From NCBI GenBank assembly GCA_011620465.1, contig WOZC01000118.1, forward strand, positions 10,145 through 23,396: DNA of 13,252 nucleotides, given 5' to 3'. This document shows positions 7,674 to 13,252 of the stretch, one piece after another (position 1 is the stretch's first letter; every line of letters begins with the position of its first letter). The DNA is from Anaerolineaceae bacterium (lineage in GTDB: Bacteria > Chloroflexota > Anaerolineae > Anaerolineales > Anaerolineaceae). The notes beneath the pieces were generated by a model. The model searched no databases. It worked only from the letters and a program-made list of their open reading frames with translations, and was not told the DNA's origin. The translations under genes were made by a program, and so were the position numbers.

Positions 7674-8549
7674 ATGAGATATTCAGTCAAAATTGGTGAA
7701 CGAATTATTGGTGATGACCAGCCCGTCTACATCGTTGGTGAGATTGGTATCAACCACAACGGCGATCTGGAAGTTGCCAAAAGCCTCATGCTGGCAGCTA
7801 AAAATGCTGGAATTGATGCTGTCAAATTCCAAAAGCGAACCCCCGAGCTTTGTGTTCCACTGGAACAACAAGGTCAAATGCGCGACACCCCCTGGGGTTA
7901 CATCACGTACCTTGATTACCGCTACAAGGTCGAATTTGATGAAGCTGCTTATAATGAGATCGATCGTTATGCCAAAGAATTGGACCTCGATTGGTTTGCT
8001 TCTTCCTGGGATATTCCCTCTATCAAGTTTATTGAGAAATTTAACCCGGCTGCCCACAAGATCCCTTCCGCTTTACTGACTGATAAGGAACTTCTGCGCG
8101 CGTACCGCGCAACGGGAAAACCAATCATCCTTTCGACCGGCATGTCCACCATGGAGCAAATCAGGGAAGCAGTTGACCTCTTAGGGGAAGAAAACCTGGT
8201 CTTGTGCCACACCACCAGCTCCTACCCCTGCCCACCGGAAGAATTGAACCTGCGCATGGTCCAAACCCTACGCGCCAATTTCAATTGCCCTATTGGCTAT
8301 TCGGGACACGAGGTTGGTTTGGTCCCAACCGTCGTTGCTTCTGCCCTGGGTGCCTGCCTGGTGGAACGCCATATCACCCTTGACCGGGCAATGTGGGGGT
8401 CCGATCAAAGCGCTTCAGTGGAGCCGCAAGGAATTGCCACACTGGTCAAATATATCCGTGTGACCGAAAAGTCACTTGGTGACGGCGTCAAAAAGGTCTA
8501 CGACAGCGAGCAATCTTCAATCAAAAAACTACGGCGGATCAGCCAGTAA
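7674..8549 (+). CDS. NeuB-family nonulosonic acid synthase lacking the SAF domain
   Basis: NeuB enzymes condense phosphoenolpyruvate with an aldose acceptor to make sialic, legionaminic, pseudaminic or KDN-type acids. The TIM barrel is complete: GEIGINHNGD at 22-31, AVKFQKRTP at 49-57, FASSWD at 108-113, HKIPSALLTD at 128-137, ILSTGMSTM at 152-160, SSYPCPPEELNL at 182-193, GYSGHE at 208-213 and VERHITLDRAMWGSDQS at 230-246. H212 and H233 match the two metal-binding histidines of the family. The protein stops at 291 residues, right after the barrel (LRRISQ). Typical NeuB proteins have about 345 residues with a C-terminal SAF (antifreeze-like) domain that contributes to the partner subunit's active site. 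No SAF-like coding sequence follows in the same frame. AGGA at 7666-7669 precedes the ATG by four bases. Acceptor specificity (phosphorylated or not) cannot be decided. Confidence 0.94.
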   Translation: MRYSVKIGERIIGDDQPVYIVGEIGINHNGDLEVAKSLMLAAKNAGIDAVKFQKRTPELCVPLEQQGQMRDTPWGYITYLDYRYKVEFDEAAYNEIDRYAKELDLDWFASSWDIPSIKFIEKFNPAAHKIPSALLTDKELLRAYRATGKPIILSTGMSTMEQIREAVDLLGEENLVLCHTTSSYPCPPEELNLRMVQTLRANFNCPIGYSGHEVGLVPTVVASALGACLVERHITLDRAMWGSDQSASVEPQGIATLVKYIRVTEKSLGDGVKKVYDSEQSSIKKLRRISQ

Positions 8550-8550
8550 A

Positions 8551-10173
8551 ATGAACCCGACCAGCATTTTCAGCCGGCTGCGAAACCGGGCAAAGAGCGA
8601 AGCAACCCGACGCAAGAGCTATTCCGACCTGCGAGTTATGTCGCGCATAGTTCGCGAGCATGCGCCCGCATCGGTTCAACAGCCGATCATATTCTTTGAT
8701 GCTTCCACCCGCCTGAACGGCTTAAGCCTGAACGCTGGTTTTGCTATTTTGAGTGCCTGGTCCTTGGACCTGCAGGGTGTGCCTGTTATCCATTTTGTTT
8801 GTTCAGCAGGGTTGAAACCCTGCCTCCTGGGGACCAGCCGCAAAGATGCTCATGCCGCTCCGCCTTGCGCTGTCTGCCTGAGGCAGTCTGAAGCCACATT
8901 TTCGAACAGCCAGGTCAGCCATTTCAATTACCAACCCAATTCTGACCTTGACGAAAATCTGGCAGCCCTGGATTTACCTCGACTAATGAAATTTGAATAC
9001 CAGGGCGTCCCCTTAGGTGAGCTGGTTTTGCCTTCCGTCCGCTGGATCCTGCGTCGGCATCACCTGCTTGATGATCAATACACCCGGGATCTGTTCAAAA
9101 ACTACCTGAGGTCAGCCTGGTCGTTGGCGGGGCAATTTGAAAAACTGCTCGAAGAACGCCAACCTCAGGCGGTGGTCGTATTTAATGGCATGCAATATCC
9201 CGAGGCAACTGCCCGCTGGCTCGCCCGCAGGCGCGGTATCAGGGTGGTTAGCCACGAGGTTGGCATGCAGCCGCTAAGTGCCTATTTCACAGATGGGGAT
9301 GCCACGGCTTATGACCTGGATATCCCAAAAGATTTCCAACTTGACCCGGCTCAAAATGAAAAGCTGGATGCTTACCTGACCGCCAGGTTCAAAGGCGATT
9401 TTCATATGGCAGGTGTGGAATTCTGGCCTGAAGTGAGCCAGCTCAGCCCGGCATTTATCCAGTTCGCCAAAGCATTCAAGCAGGTTGTGCCAGTTTTTAC
9501 CAACGTCATCTTTGATACCAGCCAGCCGCATGCCAATGTGATTTTTGAGGATATGTTTACCTGGCTCGACGATATCCTTGCGGTAGCCAAACACCACCCA
9601 GAAACGCTTTTTGTTATCCGCGCTCATCCTGATGAAGCCCGGGCTGGAAAAGCCAGTGAGGAATCAGTGGCAGAGTGGGCGCAGAAACGCCAGGTTGAGC
9701 TTGAGCCTAACCTGCGTTTCATTCCACCCCAGGTATTTATCAATTCTTATGACCTGATCAGGATGGCAAAATTCGTCCTGATCTATAACTCCACCATTGG
9801 TATGGAAGCATCCATCCTCAGCGCTGGGGTACTTTCAGCGGGTAAAGCCCGCTACACTGCCTCCGATGTGGTCTGGTTTCCTCCAGACAAATCTGCCTAT
9901 TTTGCGCAATTGGATGCATTGCTACAAGCTGATCACGTTGATGTACCGGAACATTTCAAAGCCAACGCCCGGCGCTTCCTGTATTGGCAGCTCTATCGCT
10001 CCTCCCTCAGTTTCGAAGAATTCCTCGAGCCGGATGGTATTTGGGCTGGTTATGTTAAATTGAAAGAATTTGATTGGCAAAGTCTCCTTCCAGACCATTC
10101 GGAGACTATGACAGCGGTCAGCGATGGGCTTTTGCGCAACGGTGACTTTATGCTCAAGGAGGAACGAGAATGA
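8551..10173 (+). CDS. KpsC/KpsS-like GT-B glycosyltransferase with N-terminal four-cysteine motif
   Basis: The product is 540 residues from ATG 8551, one base after the synthase stop. An earlier in-frame ATG at 8476 would overlap NeuB by 74 nt and encode low-complexity sequence, so it is not used. The N-terminal half starts with a basic region, then IIFFDAST and a cysteine pattern C84-x6-C91 and C106-x2-C109 (PPCAVC). VVVFNGMQYPEA near 208 and VVSHEVGMQP near 232 look like a GT-B N-domain. The C-terminal half has TLFVIRAHPDEAR at 352-364 and LIYNSTIGMEA at 410-420, followed by a conserved-looking ARYT. The HPxE and NSTxGxEA signatures match capsule polysaccharide synthesis proteins of the KpsC/KpsS type, which transfer Kdo from CMP-Kdo. 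A transferase using a CMP-nonulosonate made next door is a reasonable inference. The family call is moderate and the donor unproven. Confidence 0.75.
   Translation: MNPTSIFSRLRNRAKSEATRRKSYSDLRVMSRIVREHAPASVQQPIIFFDASTRLNGLSLNAGFAILSAWSLDLQGVPVIHFVCSAGLKPCLLGTSRKDAHAAPPCAVCLRQSEATFSNSQVSHFNYQPNSDLDENLAALDLPRLMKFEYQGVPLGELVLPSVRWILRRHHLLDDQYTRDLFKNYLRSAWSLAGQFEKLLEERQPQAVVVFNGMQYPEATARWLARRRGIRVVSHEVGMQPLSAYFTDGDATAYDLDIPKDFQLDPAQNEKLDAYLTARFKGDFHMAGVEFWPEVSQLSPAFIQFAKAFKQVVPVFTNVIFDTSQPHANVIFEDMFTWLDDILAVAKHHPETLFVIRAHPDEARAGKASEESVAEWAQKRQVELEPNLRFIPPQVFINSYDLIRMAKFVLIYNSTIGMEASILSAGVLSAGKARYTASDVVWFPPDKSAYFAQLDALLQADHVDVPEHFKANARRFLYWQLYRSSLSFEEFLEPDGIWAGYVKLKEFDWQSLLPDHSETMTAVSDGLLRNGDFMLKEERE
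10156..10162 (+). promoter_or_regulatory. Strong ribosome binding site for the second cytidylyltransferase
   Basis: AAGGAGG lies inside the upstream glycosyltransferase gene, seven bases before ATG 10170. It is one of the best Shine-Dalgarno matches in the window and fixes this start. Confidence 0.75.
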
Positions 10174-10841
10174 CATTAGAAAGAATCGTTGCCCTGGTAC
10201 CCATGCGCCACGACTCAAAACGTGTGCCTGGAAAAAATTATCGACTCATGTGCGAAAAACCTCTCTACGCCCATATTATTGAGACCCTTTTGAGCTGCTC
10301 TGAGATCGCCGAGGTTGTGGTAGATACGGATTCACCCACCATTATTGACGGTTTGTCAAAGAATTACCCACAAGTCAAGGTCTTGCTGAGACCGGAAGAC
10401 CTGCGTGCCGATACAACCCCTACCAATGAAATATTGGTGTACGATACTGCTCAAGTCCCGGCAGATCTCTATCTGCAGACCCACTCCACCAACCCGCTGC
10501 TCAAAGCCGGCACGATTTCCCGGGCTATCCAGCAACTGCGCGGGCTCTACCCGGAATATGACTCCCTTTTCAGCGTCACCCGTCTCCAGACCCGCCTCTG
10601 GGATCAACTTGGAAGAGCTGTCAACCATAACCCGGCGGTTCTCTTGCGCACGCAGGACCTCCCTCCGATCTATGAAGAGAACTCCTGTCTCTATCTTTTC
10701 ACCCGGGAGTCACTGCTCACCCGCCGTAACCGTCTGGGAGACCGCCCGCTCATGTTCGAAATGGACGCCCGCGAAGCTACCGATATCGATGAAGAAATTG
10801 ATTTCGTCATCGCTGAAACCTTAATGCAAAAACAAAACTAA
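10170..10841 (+). CDS. Second acylneuraminate cytidylyltransferase-family protein (stand-alone)
   Basis: The product is 223 residues, the length of a single cytidylyltransferase domain. The CTP-binding segment is VPMRHDSKRVPGKN (10-23), a variant of the usual PARxGSKxIPxKN that keeps the SKR.P.KN core. Other family elements are VVDTDSP at 50-56, YLQTHSTNPLL at 101-111, SLFSVTR at 132-138 and the metal-binding DIDEEIDF at 205-212. The fold and CMP-transfer chemistry are therefore likely. The altered loop and low similarity to the NeuA-HAD protein suggest a different sugar or keto-acid substrate. It is coupled to the upstream glycosyltransferase by an ATGA overlap, and a hydroxyacid dehydrogenase begins 10 bases downstream. 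It may supply a distinct CMP-activated donor; which one is not known. Confidence 0.88.
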   Translation: MTLERIVALVPMRHDSKRVPGKNYRLMCEKPLYAHIIETLLSCSEIAEVVVDTDSPTIIDGLSKNYPQVKVLLRPEDLRADTTPTNEILVYDTAQVPADLYLQTHSTNPLLKAGTISRAIQQLRGLYPEYDSLFSVTRLQTRLWDQLGRAVNHNPAVLLRTQDLPPIYEENSCLYLFTRESLLTRRNRLGDRPLMFEMDAREATDIDEEIDFVIAETLMQKQN

Positions 10842-10851
10842 CCGAGGTATT

Positions 10852-11832
10852 ATGAGAACTGTTCTGATTACTGCACCTTACATGATCCCCTCCATGGATC
10901 GTTTCACCCCAATTCTGGAGTCTTTTGGTTTGAAGGTAGTCATTCCAGAAGTGGACGAAAGATTTGAAGCTGACGAATTGCTGCAATTTGCCGGTCAATA
11001 TGAGGGCACAATTTGTGGCGATGACCGTTATACTGCCGAAGTGATTGCTGCAAATGCGGCAACCCTGAAGGTGATTTCAAAATGGGGTACTGGAGTGGAT
11101 GCAATTGATGCTGAAGCGGCTGAAAAGTATGGCGTTATGGTTGGTCGCACCCCCAATGCTTTCACCGTGCCTGTTTCTGAAAGCGTGATGGGCTGTATGC
11201 TTAGCTTTGCTCGTAATATCCCTTGGATGGATGACGCTATGAAGGCGGGTGAATGGAAGAAAATTTCCGGTCACACGCTAATGGAATCAACTTTGGGCGT
11301 AATTGGCGTTGGTAATATCGGCAAAGCTGTTATTCGACGTGCCCGGGCCTTCGGTATGAAAATTTTAGCAAATGACATCATCGAAATTGAACCAGATTTC
11401 ATTATTGAGCAGGGAATTGAGATGACCAGTTTGGAAGATTTGCTGGAGCGAGCGGATTATATCAGTCTGAATGTTTCACTCAATCCCACTTCTTACCATC
11501 TGATCAATGTCGAAGCTCTGGCACATGTGAAGCCATCCGCTGTCTTGATCAACAGCTGCCGCGGGCCGGTTGTGCATGAAGAAGCCTTGATTGCAGCTTT
11601 GCAAATGGGGCGTTTGCGCGGCGCCGCGCTGGACGTTTTTGAAGAAGAGCCTCTACCGGCTGATAGCCTGCTGAAAGCGATGGACAATGTCTTGCTCTCC
11701 CCCCATAACACCAACAGCAGCCCCTTCTTCTGGGAACGTATTCACTGGAACTCGATTCGCAACCTCTTGATCGGTCTGGACATTCCAGTTGGAGACATAA
11801 ATAGCCTGAAGGCGATGGAAAAGAAAGTGTAG
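10852..11832 (+). CDS. D-isomer-specific 2-hydroxyacid dehydrogenase (phosphoglycerate dehydrogenase-like)
   Basis: The 326-residue protein has the complete family layout. The N-terminal substrate half includes VISKWGTGVDAID at 74-86 and VPVSESVMG at 107-114. The NAD domain has TLGVIGVGNIGKAV at 147-160 (GVGNIG at 152-157), and D175 at the end of the next strand favours NAD(H). The catalytic triad is present: R237 in NSCRGPV, E266 in DVFEEEP and H285 in SPHNTNSS. There is no C-terminal ACT domain, so it is not the long regulated SerA form. Family enzymes interconvert 2-hydroxy and 2-keto acids. In this operon it probably serves a glycan precursor rather than serine synthesis, but the substrate is inferred from context only. 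GAGG at 10844-10847 lies four bases before the start. It has no clear terminator after it. Confidence 0.93.
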   Translation: MRTVLITAPYMIPSMDRFTPILESFGLKVVIPEVDERFEADELLQFAGQYEGTICGDDRYTAEVIAANAATLKVISKWGTGVDAIDAEAAEKYGVMVGRTPNAFTVPVSESVMGCMLSFARNIPWMDDAMKAGEWKKISGHTLMESTLGVIGVGNIGKAVIRRARAFGMKILANDIIEIEPDFIIEQGIEMTSLEDLLERADYISLNVSLNPTSYHLINVEALAHVKPSAVLINSCRGPVVHEEALIAALQMGRLRGAALDVFEEEPLPADSLLKAMDNVLLSPHNTNSSPFFWERIHWNSIRNLLIGLDIPVGDINSLKAMEKKV

Positions 11833-11885
11833 TTAGATTAACTCAGTAATTAAAAACGCTGAGAATAGCGAAGTAAAGGATTTAT

Positions 11886-12650
11886 ATGGTTGAGAAATCG
11901 AAAACAGTCTTGCTAACAGGTGCCGCTGGTGGTGTCGGGCGGGCGACGGTTGCTTATTTCAACCAGCGCGGTTTCCGTGTGATTGGGGTCGATCGTCTGC
12001 CAAAATTTGATGAATTCCCAGAGGATGGACTCTACATTCAAGCGGATATCTCTGTGCCCGAAAACCTTGAAATGATCTATTCGAAAGCCGACGCCTTTTC
12101 ACCTACCCTTGATGTACTGGTCAACAACGCTGCCTACCAGGTCACCAAACCGCTTCTCGAGACCAGCGTGGAAGAATGGGATGCTGTCATGGGCTCGAAC
12201 CTGCGATCCGTATTCCTGGGTGCTAAACTGGCTCACCCGCTGCTCAAAGCAGAGGGTGGCGGGGCGATCGTCAATGTTTCTTCAGTTCACGCCGTGGCAA
12301 CTTCTGCTAATATAGCCGCATATGCTGCCAGTAAGGGCGGTCTGCTCGCCCTCACCCGCGCCATGGCGATCGAATTCGCGCCCGATAACATACGCGTGAA
12401 TGCCGTCCTTCCTGGTGCGGTCGATACTCCCATGCTGCGGGCTGGTTTTCACCGTGGTCGTGCTGGTGAGCCTTCTGAAGAAGCCCAGTTAGCGGCTCTG
12501 GCTGCCAAAACTGTCAATGGTCGGGTTGCTAACCCTGAGGAAATTGCTTCGGTAATCTATTTCATGGGCGACAATTCCGCCTCAAGTTTTATTACCGGGC
12601 AGGGTCTGCTTGTGGATGGCGGCGCAACCTGCCGTTTGAGTACAGAGTAG
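11886..12650 (+). CDS. Short-chain dehydrogenase/reductase (second in operon)
   Basis: This is a 254-residue classical SDR. TGAAGGVG at 11-18 binds the cofactor and D36 in IGVDR suggests NAD(H). ADIS at 53-56, LVNNAA at 78-83, VNVSSVHAV at 129-137, and YAASK with Y146 and K150 complete the active site. NIRVNAVLPGAVDTPM and GQGLLVDGG are typical C-terminal elements. It is the fabG/3-ketoacyl-reductase-like type, but such proteins in glycan loci commonly oxidise or reduce sugar carbons. It is not a close copy of the PtmA-like SDR: the active-site loop lacks that protein's insertion. AAAGGA at 11875-11880 lies five bases before the ATG. A 53-nt AT-rich gap with only weak inverted repeats (CTCAG 11842-11846 with CTGAG 11859-11863) separates it from the upstream gene. 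Substrate unknown. Confidence 0.93.
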   Translation: MVEKSKTVLLTGAAGGVGRATVAYFNQRGFRVIGVDRLPKFDEFPEDGLYIQADISVPENLEMIYSKADAFSPTLDVLVNNAAYQVTKPLLETSVEEWDAVMGSNLRSVFLGAKLAHPLLKAEGGGAIVNVSSVHAVATSANIAAYAASKGGLLALTRAMAIEFAPDNIRVNAVLPGAVDTPMLRAGFHRGRAGEPSEEAQLAALAAKTVNGRVANPEEIASVIYFMGDNSASSFITGQGLLVDGGATCRLSTE

Positions 12651-12659
12651 GATTCCCCA

Positions 12660-13252
12660 ATGACCAGTACTTTTCAAAAGCGTTTTATGGATATTGCCCG
12701 GCGGGGGTATGATGGCTTGCGCCGCTTACCGGAGCTGCCAGCAGCAAACTGGCACCCCTGGCGTAGAGAATCCAAACGCCGCCTGGCAGCCCTCAAGGAT
12801 ACTCACAAGGGTGAGCGTTGTTTTGTGGTGGGCAATGGACCTTCCTTGAAAAACACTGATCTCTCCAAGCTGGCAAATGATTTTTGCATCGGCATGAACC
12901 GCATTTTTCTGGCGGTTGATGAGCTCGGTTTTTGCCCGGATATCCTGGTTTGTGTCAACGATCTGGTGGTTGAACAGTCGATCGAGGAGTTCAACAACTT
13001 GCAAATGCCTAAATTCTTCGCCTGGCGTGCGCGCAAATGGCTGACGATGGATCCCTGGATGCATTTTATCTACACTTCTTATACCTCGCCCAAATTTTCA
13101 AAAGATGTTTCCGGTCGGGTCTGGGAAGGCGCAACAGTCACGAACGTCTGCCTGCAGCTTGCCTATCACCTGGGCTTCAGCGACGTCATTTTGATTGGTG
13201 TCGACCACAGTTTCGCTACCAAGGGCAAACCCAATACCACCATTCAATCCCA
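12660..13252 (+). CDS. DUF115/MptE-like protein with GT42 sialyltransferase-like motifs (3' partial)
   Basis: The frame is open to the window end; 197 residues are visible. AGGA at 12649-12652 overlaps the preceding stop and lies seven bases before the ATG. After a basic N-terminal region (about 1-50), residues 54-63 read CFVVGNGPSL, the signature of DUF115 proteins (MptE-like, also found in Maf flagellin-glycosylation proteins). It continues LKNTDLSKLANDFCIGMNRIFL at 63-84. GATVTNVCLQLAYHLGF at 157-173 and VILIGVDHSF at 176-185 follow. From memory the same order of motifs, GNGPSL with an Asn-containing strand and later GxDxx, occurs in Campylobacter Cst-type GT42 sialyltransferases. A nonulosonate transferase role is plausible in this operon but unproven. 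The DUF115 call is fairly firm. Confidence 0.8.
   Translation, partial: MTSTFQKRFMDIARRGYDGLRRLPELPAANWHPWRRESKRRLAALKDTHKGERCFVVGNGPSLKNTDLSKLANDFCIGMNRIFLAVDELGFCPDILVCVNDLVVEQSIEEFNNLQMPKFFAWRARKWLTMDPWMHFIYTSYTSPKFSKDVSGRVWEGATVTNVCLQLAYHLGFSDVILIGVDHSFATKGKPNTTIQS

Noticed and set aside
8476..8550. Earlier in-frame ATG giving a 565-residue glycosyltransferase
   Set aside because: It would overlap the NeuB coding end by 74 nt and add Ser/Lys-rich out-of-frame sequence; ATG 8551 sits directly after the NeuB stop.
8550..8640. Frameshifted SAF domain after NeuB
   Set aside because: Translation past the stop in the NeuB frame shows no SAF-like sequence, and the next gene starts at once in another frame with its own family features.
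11833..11885. Terminator or internal promoter in the 53-nt gap
   Set aside because: The inverted repeats are only 4-5 bp, no T-run follows, and no convincing -35/-10 pair was seen.

Overview
The window is 13.25 kb of bacterial DNA with thirteen genes, all on the + strand. They are tightly packed: six junctions overlap by 1 to 7 nt and most others have gaps of 10 nt or less. It reads as the interior of one long surface-glycan operon built around nonulosonic (sialic-acid-like) sugars. Both ends are cut: the first gene has lost its 5' end and the last its 3' end. No RNA gene, mobile element, CRISPR array or convincing terminator was seen. Base composition looks close to balanced GC, and Shine-Dalgarno motifs of the AGGAGG type are clear. 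A radical SAM enzyme in the pathway fits an anaerobic or facultative lifestyle. The overall style resembles environmental Anaerolineae/Chloroflexota genomes, but that taxonomic guess is weak.

Block A (1-4482) holds four genes. They are an SpsF-type cytidylyltransferase fused to a SAM methyltransferase, a GT-A-like protein with an NAD(I/L)L motif, a family 2 glycosyltransferase with a DDD motif, and a Gfo/Idh/MocA oxidoreductase. Block B (4527-11832) begins after a 44-nt gap containing a possible hairpin. It is the nonulosonate core: a PtmA-like short-chain dehydrogenase, a NeuA cytidylyltransferase fused to a KdsC-like HAD domain, a radical SAM/SPASM-like enzyme, a short NeuB synthase lacking the usual SAF domain, a KpsC/KpsS-like GT-B glycosyltransferase with a four-cysteine motif, a second stand-alone NeuA-like cytidylyltransferase, and a D-2-hydroxyacid dehydrogenase. 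Block C (11886-end) follows a 53-nt AT-rich gap and has a second short-chain dehydrogenase and the start of a DUF115/MptE-like protein with motifs resembling GT42 sialyltransferases.

A plausible scheme, which is inference, is as follows. NeuB condenses phosphoenolpyruvate with a hexose-derived acceptor. The HAD domain may remove a phosphate, and NeuA makes the CMP-sugar. The Gfo/Idh, PtmA-like and radical SAM enzymes prepare or modify the sugar. The KpsC/S-like and DUF115 proteins, with the GT-A enzymes, transfer sugars to a glycan or protein. The second cytidylyltransferase, the hydroxyacid dehydrogenase and the second SDR look like an extra module that makes and activates another keto-acid or a variant sugar. 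The least ordinary features are the radical SAM enzyme between the CMP-synthetase and synthase genes, the SAF-less NeuB, and three cytidylyltransferase-family proteins in one operon. The usual hydrolysing epimerase, 4,6-dehydratase and aminotransferase are not in the window but could lie outside it.
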